The translations under genes and the position numbers were made by a program. From Cordia subcordata (Eukaryota > Streptophyta > Magnoliopsida > Boraginales > Cordiaceae): a stretch of 64,000 bases of DNA. Numbering within the stretch: the stretch's first letter is position 1; each line of letters opens with the position of its first letter. Under the pieces are notes generated by a model, which did no database searches, was not told where the DNA came from, and was given only the letters and a program-made list of their open reading frames with translations. This document shows positions 48,797 to 61,950 of this stretch, piece after piece. The DNA is taken from the NCBI GenBank assembly GCA_028554755.1, contig JAPTOF010000010.1, positions 7,910,001-7,974,000 of the forward strand, read 5' to 3'.

Positions 48797-50350
48797 GTGT
48801 TAATACAATAAATTAATAAAGTAATATCCTCTCTATAAATTTAAGCTTTTAGATAAGATGATAACTCAAGAGATAACGTATCAACAGGGAGATCATCGAC
48901 TTTGGATACAAATCATGATACATGTGAGAAGGTGTGTTAATACAATAAATTAATAAACCAATATTCTCTCTACAAAATAAAGTTTTTAAATAAGATGATA
49001 ACTCAAGAGATAGTCTATCAACAGGGAGATCAACTGCATGTGAGGGGCGTGTTAATACAATAAATTAATAAACTAATATCCTCTTTATAAGCTAATGCTT
49101 TTTGATGAAGTTTTTAGATAAGGTGATAACTCAAAAGATAGCCTATCAATAGGGAGATCAGCTGTATGTGAGGGGGTGTGTTAATGCAATAAATTAATAA
49201 ACCAATGTCCTCTCTACAAGCTTAAGCTTCTAGATGAAATGATAATTCAATAAATAACCTATCAATAGGGAGATCATCGACTTTGGATTGCAATTTTTAC
49301 TGTGCTTCGCAGGAAAGGTGCTCCTACATAGCACTATACCCTATATAGTGTGTGAATAATATGCGCTCATGGTACAAAACGATATATGTGTTCAGAATTC
49401 TTATATTATAGGTTCAAAATTTTTATCTTATATGTTCAAATTTCTTATATTATATGTTCAAAACTCTTATATTAAGCTGCAAAACATGTTCAAAATTTTG
49501 AACTTATAATATAAGAATTTTGAATATGTAAATATAAGAGTTTTGAACACAGGGTACAATCTATGAGCATATAATATAAGAGTATTGAACACATAGTACA
49601 ATATATGAGCATGTAATATAAGAGTTTTGAACATAGAATATAAAATTTATGAGATCATAACTTTTATTTTGTGAACTTGTTTTTAAACTTTTGAACTTGT
49701 AATATAAGAGTTTTAAACAATATGAGAATTTTGAACATATAATATAAGAAATTTGAATATGTAATATACGAGTTTTGAATACAGAGTATAATCTATGAAC
49801 CTGTAATATAAGAGTTTTGAATATAAAGTATAATATTTATGAGATTATAATTTTTATTTGGTGAACTTGCTTTTAAACTTGTAATATAAGAGTTTTAAAC
49901 ATATAATATAAGAGTTTTGAACAAAAAGTATAAAATTTATGAGATTATGATTTTTATTTTGTGAACTTGCTTTTAAACTTTTGAACATATAATATATGAG
50001 TTTTGAACTAGTTTGTAGCTTAATATAAGAGTTTTAAACATATAATATAAAAATTTTGAACCTACAATATAAAAGTTTTGAACTTATAATATAAAAATTT
50101 TGAATATATATACCTATATATACTGTGCGCGCATACTGTTCACGCACAGTATGGTGTACAATACTCATATAGAACATTGTGCATATGGTGCACAGTGTAG
50201 GTACTGACTTTGGGCACAAATCACATTACATGTAAAGGGGTGTGTTAATACAATAAAATAATACACTAATATTCTCTTACAAATTTAAGTTTTTAAATAA
50301 GGTTGTAACTCATGACATAGCCTATCAACAGGGAGATCATTGACTATGGT
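48797..50350. repeat. Tandem array of ~137-bp units, interrupted
   Basis: Units starting GTGTTAATACAATAAATTAATAAA begin at 48797, 48934, 49049, 49178 and 50242. Full units are 137 bp; the second (115 bp) and third (129 bp) lack or shift the block ATCGACTTTGGATACAAATC. Shared phrases: AGATGATAACTCAAGAGATA and TATCAACAGGGAGATCA. The fourth unit is split by the insertion at 49287-50205. Removing that and one target copy gives exactly 137 bp between units four and five. Confidence 0.88.
49287..50205. mobile_element. 919-bp non-autonomous transposon inside the array
   Basis: Flanked by 8-bp direct repeats GACTTTGG (49279-49286 and 50206-50213). The flanking sequence is continuous array unit, so the insertion is unambiguous. 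Terminal repeats are weak; ACTGTGC occurs about 12 bp in from both ends in inverted orientation. The interior is dominated by GAACATATAATATAAGAGTT-type repeats in both orientations. An 8-bp duplication suggests hAT; 9 bp with one mismatch would suggest Mutator. No transposase. Confidence 0.75.
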
Positions 50351-52966
50351 AACTAGTCTACAACACTCGCAAGCCTTTGAATTAAAAATTACATAAATAT
50401 GTGAGTTTCGTTACAAACAACACTTAATTTCATAACCCACATTAGCGGAAATTTTACACTTCTCCTCTACATGATGTTGCCATGTTCTGCAAAGTGATTC
50501 ACCATCATACTTCAACATCTGTAAGACTATTAAAATAGTGCCATCCCTAAAAAGTTCATAAGAGCCTACAAAAAAGTTTGTTGAAGTAGCTACAGAGAAG
50601 AATTCACACACAACGAACAAGAATATGTGTTTAATAGAACTCATAAACTCAGGCAACGACTGGAGAAAAATACAAGTAGTTGCTTGTTGGGTGAATAAGG
50701 CAAAATTTTCTATTCAGAAAAGAAGAATTTTCTGGCAAGGGGTATAACCTAGTTTGGCAAACCACTTGGTAATCATGGGGTAAATTAGGTTTCGGGAAAA
50801 AAAGTCTTTTTGGAAGTTAATTCAAAAACCTGTTGTCAAAAATAAATTAAAAAAATGCCAATTTAAATGGGTCTCAGGTTCTGAAATGAAACTGTGTTTT
50901 CTTAGCGCTCTTGGCAAAGCATGGAACTTAAATGCCATTTACTCGTATGGATCATTTTGTTAATAAAATGGTTTATAGAGAAATGGTCATTTAAATGCAA
51001 AATGGAATTGAGGTTTTGAGTTTGAATTTTATGGAGATTGAAGGTTAAAAAAACCATAAAAAAGTTAAAATTGAAAGACTATTTTATTTTATATTTGGCT
51101 AAAAGTTAAAATAGAATAAAAATCAATTCAATAACCAAAGTACACTTGTTCTTAAATCTAACATAAATGTTTGGTTTGGTTTTTTTTTTTTGGTCAAACC
51201 TATTTAAAGTCCAATTTAAATTAATAAAAGAGTTTGTTTTAAGTGCCTTTCTAAGTGGCTTTAAGTAAAAAGTAAAAGCTTTCTGCCCCTAATTTTTACT
51301 TTTTATGGTTTTAAATACTTAAAAAAAAAAGTTTGACCAAATCATTTACTATCTTATCCTTATTTTTTTTATTACTAAAATATCTTTACTCTTTTATCTT
51401 ATACTTACCTTTTAAATTCTATTTTCATGTCTCTAATAGTTATTTTAATAATATAAGTTATCTTTTAACTCACTTTTACCAAACATGTAAATACTTATTT
51501 TATAACTAAAATTTTTATTCAAACACATAATTACTTAAAATTGAGAGTAGAAAAAAGTCGCTTAAATCAAAAAATACTTTAATCAACTTTTTGATAAGAG
51601 AATCCAAACACTTTTAGACTTATGCAGGATAATTATTTTTATATAATAGTAATATAAACTAAAACACTTTTGTAATCTTTTAATCTTTTAATCAATAATA
51701 AAACACAGTATGACTCGTTCAATCATTTTTTATTTTAACACTCAACAACTAGATGTGAAAACTATGCAATAACTGGTAAGTGACTGACACTTTTATCTAA
51801 GCAAGTCTAAGGGATCGAGTTTAATTGTTTCTCCGCTTTATAGCAATCCATGGTTTTCAATAGATTCAATGTGTGGTTGTTCTTGAAATTACACTTTGTT
51901 TTATGTTGTAATGTGTCACATCGGATTGAGAAGGGTACTCGATTGGCCGATAAATGAGCATTAGAGATATAAATAATAACTTGAGTTAACCATTTTAGAC
52001 TAGTTGATCAGACGTTAAAGTAGTTATTTACAAAGCTAGTCACGCTTGCAGGCTTGGGGTATGGGTTCATGGGGGCGTGACACATGTGGTGTACCATGTC
52101 TGAAAGCATAATATGGCAGTTTATAAATCTGAAGGATTTGCGAAATCTTTAGAAGAGAGGCTTGGGGAAAAGATTGGAAAAGATAAAGATGGACAAGAAA
52201 TATGTGAAACAGAATGATAATAGGGGTGTATCATAAGTACTGGCATTACACTGTGTTGCTTCTTCGATAGATTTTGCTCCCCTTCAAGTTAAGTTGTGGC
52301 TTTGGTGGACTTTTCAGTAGTAAAAAACTTTCAATAATATTTTGTTCTTCTGCAAGTTGAAGTATGAATGAAGCTGATTTTGTAGCTTGTTTATCTCCAT
52401 GTGAATGTCATTGCAAAAGATTTACAAGGAAGTTATATTTAAAAGCAAAGCATCTATTTGTAACAAAAAATAAATAACAAAAGGAGAAGAGCAAAGCATC
52501 TATTTAGATATTCAAAACATTCAACAAGGAAGCATTAGAAATCACAGGAGCAAAGCTAAGTACCTCACTTCTCTAGAAATGAAGTTAAAAAACATTGGAA
52601 AACATAAGAAAGCTGAACTTGCCAAGGGACCTGGGGATCAGATAATAGATAGACTAATTGAAAAATAAACTGCTATTGTCAATATGTGAACAGGTGAACA
52701 TATATATGTTCACAAGTACACCAGGTGGATAAAGATGCAGCCAACTTATCTTGAGGAGTTCAGAACATATTGTTTGATACCGTAATGAGCTGCTTATGTT
52801 CTACCATTCATCTTGAAATCTATGTGGCTTCTTTGAATCTTAAGTGCCTAACACAGCTTCAATACAGTAGAGAACCTATTTATAGAAGCCCTGATTTAGA
52901 GAGTTACTCAGATCTTAAAACTCGACCAGAACAGAGTGAACTAGAGAAATATATTGCTTGCTGGTC
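50351..52966. other. Intergenic spacer downstream of the TNL
   Basis: No gene recognised. A possible MITE lies at about 51230-51620 (left GTTTTAAGTGCCTTTC; right complement AAAAGTGTTTGGATTCTC). The last few hundred bases probably hold the TNL 3' untranslated region. Confidence 0.4.
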
Positions 52967-55900
52967 TTACTCTTTTTGTCCTTCATCCTGCAAAGACTGA
53001 TGCAACACATTATCCTCTTCTACTTTTCCTTTGCAATCAGTTCCATACACTAGATGAATCCCAAACTTTTTTACTTCGAGCTCTGAGTTTGTTTTCACAA
53101 AGACCTCAATTGTTTCTCCACCTCTGAATGGAAGATCAAGTGAATCTTTTGGCGTGTGGCTCACCCATGAATGGTCTTGGCCAGTCATTCGGGCACCAAC
53201 ATATAGGAATGGGCGGAAATCTTCAACACCAGTGGTTTTATCACATATGATAGCTGTAGGAGCATCAGTCAGTTCAGTTACTTCCTTGGATCTATAAACA
53301 ACCCAAAGAATCATTCCCAGGAATTTATTGCTTTTGTCTGTCGGCATGTTAAAACTTATTGACTGTCCTGTAGTTTGATAGTTAAACCATTGTGGTACGT
53401 CACTTATTGGAAGGTTAAAGTCAGCAACGTGAAAGGCCAACATTCCCTGTTTAAATTGAATCATGAACGTAATTACTTTCTTTGTGTGTATGTCTAAGGC
53501 TCAGAGAGGGAAAGAGAGATACCTTGAAGAACTTATCCTTGAAGGCAGTTGCCAGAGAGCTACAACCATGCAGATCCATGGTACGTGCATAGTCTAGGCT
53601 CTTTAGGCCTTGAATTTCACGTAGTCCGCTGCAACCATCTAGATAAATGACCTCCAATTTACTGAAGTTTGACAGATGCAACTTTTCCAGTGATTTGCAA
53701 TTATATGCATGTAGGTAGGATAGATTGGGAGGAAGTTTTGGGACTGATGAGAGGCTCCCACACTCGCCCAGCAGAAGACAATTTAATCTGGACAAATGAG
53801 ATATGCTGGACGGCAGGCTAGAAAATTTATTATTAGTTAAATCCAATTCTTCCACTGAGGATAGGTTCCCTATTTCAGCAGGAATATCTCCATCAGACAA
53901 GTTGCAGTCTGGCAAAACCAACTCTCTTATTGAGCGTAAACCTGAAATTGAAGGCGGAAAGAATCTCATGATGTTAGAATCTATTGGTGTAAACCAAGAT
54001 GAAAAGAGTGACAAGAAGGATCCAGGAGATCTTTTTCTGTTGCATCCTTGTAGAGATATAGTTATGAGATTCTTTAGAAAGCCAATTGAGAAGGGCAGCT
54101 GCTTAATAGCTGTTCTATCTGCAAGAATTTCTTTCAAGCCTTCCATATATCCTACATTCTGAGGAAGTTGGCTTAGTTTTATGCAACCAGCGAGATTTAG
54201 ATATTCAAGGGCCTTCAGCCTGCAAATGCTGTCTGGAACACGCTTCAGGTTGTTGCAGTCTTTAAGATTCAACTGAACAAGCCTGTTTAGAAGTCCAATT
54301 GAAGGGTGAATCTTTCGCAAACTTCTGCAACCCTCAAGAAGTAATATCTCAATTAGAGGTGCTCCACTGAAGTCTGGAGTTTTGGTAAGAGAATCCGAAT
54401 GACTGAGATCTAGGTTTTTCAATTTAGCCAAGACCTGTCACAAGCCAAGAAAAATAGAACGAAGAAGATAGTTTGTCCATTTCTTTGACTGCATAATTGG
54501 TATAAGGTAGCTTAATAAAAATCTCAGACATTCTACAAGATGACATACCTTTTTACCCTGCCAAACTTCCTTGCATTTGCTATATTTCATATCCAGTGCA
54601 ACCAACTTTTCTAATTGAAAACTGGGAGGGAAGTATGTTAAAGGGCAGTGCTGCCAACAGAACCACCTTAGTTCTTTAGACAAAAGGCTAAAACTTCCAT
54701 GAAGATGTACATGATTAATCTGAAGCAGTTGCAAATTATCCATTTTAACAAATGATTTGGTACTAAATCGTCTGTCCATTAACTCTGGTAGGTCCAAGGA
54801 GATGCCTTCAATTGCTCCAGTGCCCTAGTTTTTCATGGACAAAGGAAAAGAAAGAGACAATTGATGAGTTGTCAAGTGTGACAATGGATAGATCAGGACT
54901 CTCAAGATCAATATATAAAATCCTAGACTATTCCACATGCCCCATATGGATAAACAATGACTCTCCACACCAGCATATAAAATCATGGGCTATTCCACCT
55001 AGCACCAATTAACTTTACGATGGAAGCTCATATTGTCACCTAGCACTAATTAACTTCAGGATGGAAGCTCATATTGTCTATCATGCTAGTATGTATATGA
55101 TTATATAAGTGTGTTAATATTATGTATGTGATGAATACGTAAACCATTAGAAGAAAACCAGTGAAAACTCTAAAAGCTGAATATCATATCATACCTGGTG
55201 TTTCTCTAGCATAATACATATATCTTCATGGAACCACAATCTGCTTCGCTTTCCAGGCTCCTTAGGAGACTCTTGGTGAATAATGCCCCTTCCCATATCT
55301 CGAAGTAGATCATGCATCCTTAACTTATTGTCTTCATCCACGTTTATTAGGAATTTGCTAGTTAGAATACTTATTGCAATTCTTGGGTAGAAGCCACGAC
55401 TATCCAATATCTTGATGACATACTCTTCCTCCATTCCTATGAAAAAGCATGCGATATCAAGAAAGGTCTCTTTTGCTTTATCATCTAGGCCATCAAAACT
55501 TATTCGGAGCTGTTTCTGGATTTGATCATTAGGGATTTGTTGTAATTTCTCAATTGCGCTTTCCCACTCTAGCACAGTTCTTCCGAACAAATGAGATCCC
55601 AGAACTTCAAGAGCTAAGGGAAGCCCTCTTGTGTAGCGTATGATGCCATATGAGAGCTCCATATATTCTTTTGGTGGAGAAGTTTTTCGGAAAGCATGCC
55701 AACTGAATAACTCTAGAGATTCATCTGCATCCAATCCATTCACCTTATACTTCCAGTCTACATTGATTTCAGCTAACAACTTTTCATCTCTAGTCGTTAT
55801 AATGATCCGGCTTCCTGAACCAAACCACTCGCAGCTCCTTGCTAATGTGTTTAATTGGATTAGTTGATCCACATCATCTATGACGATGAAGACTCTTCTT

Positions 55901-57165
55901 GCCTGCAATCTTTTGCTTATCAGACTAATCCCTTCAGCAGTATTACCAAATCTAATGCACTTTTTCTTTAGAACTTTTGAAAGAAGTTCCTTCTGTAAAT
56001 CAACAAGTCCGTTGAATTTTTGTGCGAGTTCTCTCACGTCTGCAAGAAAGCAACTACCTTCAAATAGATGAAAGACTTGGTTATATGTAGCTTTCGCGAT
56101 GGTTGTTTTTCCTATTCCTCCCATTCCACAAATGCCAATCATGCGAACGTCTTCTGGACCTATGCATAATAGAGACTGTAATTTTCCAACCCGAGAATTT
56201 ATTCCAACAGGGTACACAGCTACGTTCAAGTATGTGTGGTTTAGTCTATGTACAACTTCCTCAACAATCTTCTGGATAAACATTGATTTATTCCTGTGAT
56301 TTCATAAAAAAAATAAAATAGAAAAGAAAAACTTCAGATTGTGAAAACTGAGATAATTGCAAATCTTTCATAACAGGTCGAACTGGAAATGCGGCATACA
56401 TTGGAAACAGATTTTGATAGCCAGTATGAAACTATGAATGACATTATGTGATTTAGATGTTTGTGTTATGTCAATCAAATTGTGATGGCGCTTATTCTTC
56501 GTGTTTGTTTGGGTAACATTAGCATAAGGTTAAGCAAGGACGAATACCCCTTCTAGTACTCTAGTTATGTGGTTAAGGGTATTTCTATCCAACTTGCACA
56601 AGAAGTACAGAATCTAAATTTAAGAAAGAAAAAAAAGGAAGTGCAGCAAAAATTACCCATTTTTGACACTGCATAAATCCCATCCTGATAGATTTGCAGC
56701 TTCAGTTAGTGCCTTTCTCCACTTTGCAATCTTCTCTACTTCATTTCCTATATGTTTTTCATGCTCAGCTAGTGCTTCTGCCACGCTTCCTCTCTGTTTA
56801 CGTACATCAGATGGATAAATGTTGTAAAATACAGGAAGAACTAACTGTCCTCTAGCCTTTTTGCAGTTGAGGATCTCAACGAGCTCATCAAGGCACCATC
56901 TAGAAGAAGCATAATTTTTTGAGAAGACGACAATTGAAGATCTAGATTCCTGGATTGCTTTCTGAAGTTCAGCTGAAATTTCTTTTCCTCTTGGCAATTC
57001 TTCATCATCCCTAAAGGTGTGTATATGAGCCTGAACTAAAGAAATGTATAGATGGTTAACGAAGTTCCTGTGTGTATCCTCCCCTTTAAAGCTAAGAAAA
57101 ACATCGTAATTCCATCGATTAATTGAAGACATGGAAACATTGTTTAGGATACTTCTATCTGCCAT
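52967..57165 (-). CDS. TIR-NBS-LRR immune receptor (TNL), apparently intact
   Basis: An intracellular receptor of the TMV-N/RUN1 type. On sensing an effector, its TIR domains act as NAD-cleaving enzymes that signal through EDS1. Five exons: 57165-56657, 56293-55195, 54824-54549, 54434-53523 and 53446-52967, all GT-AG, with no premature stop; 1,091 aa. TIR about 18-165 (YDVFLSFKGED; catalytic Glu E94 in CLDEL). NB-ARC: P-loop GMGGIGKTT 226-234, kinase-2 VFIVIDDVD 304-312, RNBS-B GSRIIITTRDE about 330-340, GLPLALEVLG 393-402, MHD 496-498. LRRs span exons 3-4 (LNLKDCNNLKRVPDSICRL type). Exon 5 is a post-LRR C-JID-like domain (GMLAFHVADFNLPISDVPQW). A TATA box and W-boxes lie upstream. A broken paralogue lies at 61008-63978. 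Confidence 0.95.
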
Positions 57166-57200
57166 GAAGCAATATCAAGAAAAAGTGCAATGTCCAGGTC

Positions 57201-57213
57201 CTTTATATAAATA
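57201..57213 (-). promoter_or_regulatory. TATA box of the TNL
   Basis: TATTTATATAAAG on the minus strand, 36-48 bp upstream of the start codon, implying a very short 5' leader if used. Confidence 0.65.
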
Positions 57214-57426
57214 GCACTTTAAAATCTTGATACTTTATACTTTTGAGTTAAGAAAATTTCTCATTCTTGCTCAAGGATTAGCTAGAGGGTGCTATGGATT
57301 TTCAAAGAGTCATCATGGAAATCTTCAGTCTTGCCTACTGAAAAGTAGCCAATAAAATTGTAGTCTCCATGCAAGTTATAACTACAAGGAGCAACTTATG
57401 GGACACGAAATAGCGTTTCCAGCTGT

Positions 57427-57478
57427 GGTCAACTGGTCAGTCAATTGTTTATTAACGTATGAAAAGAATCCTTTGACT
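57427..57478. promoter_or_regulatory. Cluster of three W-boxes upstream of the TNL
   Basis: TTGACC (57427-57432, minus), TTGACT (57439-57444, minus) and TTTGACT (57472-57478, plus) within 52 bp, about 260-315 bp upstream of the TNL start codon. W-boxes bind WRKY factors, common regulators of immune receptor genes. Confidence 0.5.
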
Positions 57479-58960
57479 AACTTTAACTAATCGTAAGACG
57501 AGGACAGCAGAAGTTGTCATCATATTTGTCACATTAAACTGCTCCGAACTTGAATATATTCTTATAAATATTCAAGTCCATTTTACTTCCAGGGCATCAC
57601 TCGAAGAATATGCTTGAATACAAGAGTTCAAGCGTATTGGTAAATTTGTTGACATGCAACTTAATGTCATGGGTAAGAATTATAACAACAATCATAAAAA
57701 TACAAAGGTTCCTACCTTAAATTTCAAACTAAGTTTACCTTTCTTGTCGTCCAAGGATGCCCCAATTAGTTAGAACTAGAGTTGGACGCAGCTAATTAAT
57801 CGGGTTCGATCCTAATCGTTTATTTTGGGTTGAGTGTCTTGGCTTACGTGGTGGTTGGGTTATGGGGTGGTCCTTCTACTTGAGATTTACGAATTAGTAG
57901 TTAGGCTCCGCAAAGTTTTCGGTAACCAGGCTACGCCAATTAAATTTATCTCGTATAAAAAGAAAGTTTAACCTTTCTTAAATTTTCATTTATGTGAGAG
58001 CTTCCTACATTAAGTTATTCTTTTAATACATTTCATGTACTGTAAATATTGTTAGGATCTGATTGCTCACCATGACAGGTAGCTTATATTCATGATTTCA
58101 CGTAATGTTTGCATTAATGTAGATTAGCTATAAAAACTTTAACCAAGCATTTTAGGGAAAATTACTTTTCTCGCCTTGTCTTGAGTCAATGCTGTCAACA
58201 CTGTTATAATGGAGAAATTTTTCTTCAGCTCGAAAGCTGTTCTGAATCTGCCGACCTTTGATCTTTGACGAGAAACATAAGAATGAAAAACACATTGATT
58301 AGTTGGGACCAACAGATTTGATTTTTAACTACAGACAGTAGCATGAGAAATTACATATACTTTCATTTGTCGTGTGGTTTACACTTTCCACAAATGAAAT
58401 TTCGAGGAATGGAGTAACTTTAATATGATCAGCTAGATTTTATACAGTGATCTTGAAATTTATGAGTAGTTAGTTCATGTGAGGGGGATGGTATATTTTA
58501 ACACCTACCTCTCATGTAATTTGGTTTTAAAAGTAAAAGCAACAAGATTGAGAAGACAAACAAGTTTGGAAAAGCAACGAGACTGAGAAGACAAATAGTT
58601 CAAATTAATGATACTCAAAAACCAACGTTTAAAATGATAAATATTAGATGGATAGTGGCACGTTGATAAACATGACTAGATCAAGTCCTAATACTAATAT
58701 TAGGTTCAAAACGGGGGGTTCTATTTCAAGACTTTATATAATGGTTTTGAAGTTTATGATTTTTTTTTTTCGTGGGAGTATTCTCTATACTAACAATTAT
58801 AGTATAAGAAGAGGTGACATGAAATATTACTCAATAAATTTGATGAGGTGTAACTCGCATTAGTAATATGGACGATAACTTGTGTTACTAATATTTGTGA
58901 GGGGTCCAATTCTCAACTCAATTTATGTTGAGAGAGAAAAATGTTGGCTAATGAATTTAC
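57479..58960. other. TNL upstream spacer
   Basis: No gene recognised. A segment at about 57780-57960 with GGGTTCGATCCTAATCG and AGGCTCCGCAAAG has the look of a decayed SINE, but its boundaries cannot be fixed. Confidence 0.4.
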
Positions 58961-59406
58961 ACTATGTTTGGATTGAGGGGAATGGGGGAAAGGGAATGGA
59001 TTGGGAAGGATTTTCAAATCCTTCCCTTGTTTGAGTATAAAGGATTTGGAAAGATGAGGTTTAGAGGGAATTGGACCAATTCCCTCATTTCCATTAATAT
59101 TCATCCTCCCAAATTGGGAGGAAATGGAAGTAGAGGATTTTTTTGTAATTGTAATGATTTTTTTATCCTTTGTTTTATGTTTAAACATAAAAGTAATAAA
59201 GGATATAAATATTCATTTAAATATAAAATTTATCTCTTCTTTTTATTTTCTTTCAATTCAAACAAAAGAAAACTATAATCCTTTATAATTTTTTTTAACA
59301 ATTTTTTTAATCTAAATAAAAATTAATCATTTCTTTTTCTTTCCTTTATAATATCATATCATCCTTTCCTTTCATTTATTAAACTCTCCCCTTTAATCCA
59401 AACACA
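58961..59406. mobile_element. MITE with ATGTTTGGATTGAGGGG ends
   Basis: The left end ACTATGTTTGGATTGAGGGG and the right end, complement CTTTGTGTTTGGATTAAAGGG, form a good inverted repeat about 445 bp apart. Purine-rich GGGGGAAAGGGAATGG just inside the left is mirrored by CCTTTCCTTTC on the right. The target duplication is not clear, so superfamily is open (hAT-like possible). Confidence 0.65.
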
Positions 59407-59845
59407 AAGCGTTTGCTCATGGATATTTGTAATTACTTTACATTTCTACTTTCGAGACATACAGTAGTTGACATGATGTAGTTGGTGGATGTTAGGTACA
59501 AGAAGTTAGATATAAATAATATATACACTAGTGCTTCACCCATGCAATGAGTCAACATAAATTTGATATTATCAAGTAATATAGTTAAATTATTATCTCA
59601 TTCATTTAATATCTTAAAATTTATTAATATTATTATTTGGTTAAGAATAATATTTGTTTATTATTTATATAAATCAACTTACATTTATAGATCAATACTA
59701 TAAATAAATTAAAAAAATTTTAAAAAATTTAATTTGTTTACTATTCCTACATAATAATAAATAATAAACTTTCACGTTTTTGGTGTAAGCTTTGCGAGAT
59801 TGTTTTAATTTTTTTTTCAAAACTTTTAGAATCATTCCTAGGAAG

Positions 59846-59889
<44 letters not shown>

Positions 59890-60713
59890 TGTATTCATAG
59901 TTTTGAACTTAAACAATATTAGATAGTAGTTTTTAGCCCGTGCGATACATAGGATAAAATTTTAAGTTATACAACTAACATACTTGGGATAAATAGAATA
60001 TATTCGTATCGCATACGAAAAATGAAAAACATTTTTGAGTAAGCAATCATACAAAACAACATTCAACCCCGACTATGATAAATAAATATTTACAATACAA
60101 TATGAAAACATTATTTAATATGACATCAAATATTAATGTTGAATATACATTATGTCTTTTGCAACTTGTCAAATGTCATATGCAGAAAATTACATTAAGA
60201 ACATGTCTTAGAGACTACATAAATTCAGACAGACAAATATAATTTATAAATTGCAAATAAGAATAAATATAAATTATAACAAATCCATTTACAACAAAAT
60301 AAATTAAATGTAACAACGAAATATAGTACCAGTTTTATTAATGGACACAATTAAGATTTCATATTAGAATAACAATTTACTACAAATTTCGTACGAAATT
60401 ACTTTGTATGCAACTAAAATTCCATTCAAAAAATAACAATAACATAACATGACATAAATAGAAAAAATCTTTGAAATTAAATTTCATTTACTTGTTCTTG
60501 GTGCTCGTTCACTTTTTTAGAAAAAAAAACTTTAAAATTAGATTACAGTTATTAGCTCTTGATGCTCGTTCACTTTTTAAGCTAATAGACTACACAAGAA
60601 CAAATTCTATTGGAGGTCATTGTAGTCAAGCCATCAAAATTGTAAAGGCATTTTAGTAAAATCGACGAAAATGGGTAATAAGCCAATATCCAGTCCGATT
60701 CGACTCCCAATAA
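59407..60713. other. Intergenic spacer
   Basis: Very AT-rich; no gene. Contains an AT microsatellite at 59849-59887 and a short direct repeat of GATGCTCGTTCACTTTTT-type sequence near 60500-60580. Confidence 0.4.
59849..59887. repeat. (AT)n microsatellite
   Basis: Uninterrupted AT run of about 39 bp; it encodes the YIYIYI run of a spurious antisense ORF. Confidence 0.95.
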
Positions 60714-60985
60714 GAGCCTGTTTGGCTAAGCTTATTTTAAAGTGTTTGCAGCTGGTGCGAATAAGCAAAAATCTATTTATAAGTAAGTTATAAGTAAATA
60801 TAGATGTGTTTAGATAATATATACTTATAAGTTGCTTATATGTTTGATGAATAAGTACTTATAAGTAGCAATTATAGTTAAAATAACTAAAAAGAAAATG
60901 TCATTAATTAATGTGGTATTTTTTAAGAGTAAATTGGTCTGTTTGTTGATTTGACCAATGAGCTTATAAGCCTTTCAAAAAAAAA
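60714..60985. mobile_element. MITE remnant abutting the TNL pseudogene
   Basis: The left end GAGCCTGTTTGGCTAAGC, preceded by TAA, matches the MITE at 18518-18633. The interior has repeated CTTATAAGT motifs. The right part ends in GAGCTTATAAGCC followed by an A-run, and then TNL homology starts. The right terminus is not a clean match, so the element is probably truncated where the pseudogene was cut off. Confidence 0.55.
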
Positions 60986-61363
60986 AAAAAAATACATTGG
61001 TGCTTTGTTTTCCACCTTGTACTTCCAATCTACATTAATTTCATCTAACAGATGCTCATCTCTAGTAGTTATGATGATCCGGCTTCCTGAACCGAACCAT
61101 TGATAGCTCCTAGCTAATGTGTTTAATTGGATTAGTTGATCCACGTCATCCTATGATGATGAAGACTCTTCTTGCCAACAATCTTTTGCGTATCAGATTA
61201 ACCCCTTCAGCCATATTACCATATCTGATGCACTTTTTCTTTAGAACTTTTGAAAGAAGTTCTTCCTGTAAATCAACAAGTCTGTTGAATCTTTGAGTAA
61301 CTTCTCTCACATCAACGATAAAGCAACTACCTTCAAATAGATGAAAGACTTGGTTATAGATAG

Positions 61364-61950
61364 TGTTGGGTTATGGCTCAAAGTCCAAGCCCATACAAAT
61401 TAGGAAAGAGTTTTAATGAGAATAAAAATTCTAGTTATGGTAAGAGTCTTTATTATGGTAGGATTGATAGATGAGGAAATCCTTTGTCTTGGAAGACAAG
61501 GAAATCTCCTCTATAAATAGGACTCTTACATTAGTTGTATAAGGTGTGCCTTAGGAGTGTGCCTTAGGGCCACACCCCATGGGGGTATGGGTGAGAGAGA
61601 GAGCCTGAGAGCATCGATAGTGTCTTATATTCGTTCTAGTCCTGTTGAGGATAGAACCATTGTAAGAACTCTGTGGAGAGAGCTTGAGAGCATCGAGAGT
61701 GTCTTATATTCGTTCTAGTCCTGTTGAGAATAGAACCATTGTAAGAACTCTGTGGGGAGGGTTTAGACTTTTCTGTCCTTGCAAAAAGTCATTACCCGAG
61801 TTGTAATCCCATTATTGTTGAATAGTGGAGTTTTTCGTGGACGTAGGCAGAGGGCCGAACCACGTTTAATAGCGCATATTCTTTTCTCGTTATTCGTGTT
61901 TTAATTCCACTGCATGATTGTGTGTCATGCGTCCTAATGATTTCCCAACA
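61364..61950 (+). repeat. 5' LTR with internal 79-bp tandem duplication
   Basis: Begins TGTTGGGTTATGG and ends CCCAACA. A 79-bp segment (GTGTCTTATATTCGTTCTAG and flanks) is present twice, at about 61596-61674 and 61675-61753, but once in the 3' LTR. This accounts for most of the length difference between the LTRs. Confidence 0.9.

Noticed and set aside
48797..50350. CRISPR-like regular repeats
   Set aside because: Units of 115-137 bp directly abut, with no short repeat plus unique spacer pattern, in a plant nuclear context.
59698..59916. 72-codon antisense ORF with YIYIYI run
   Set aside because: Created by the AT microsatellite.
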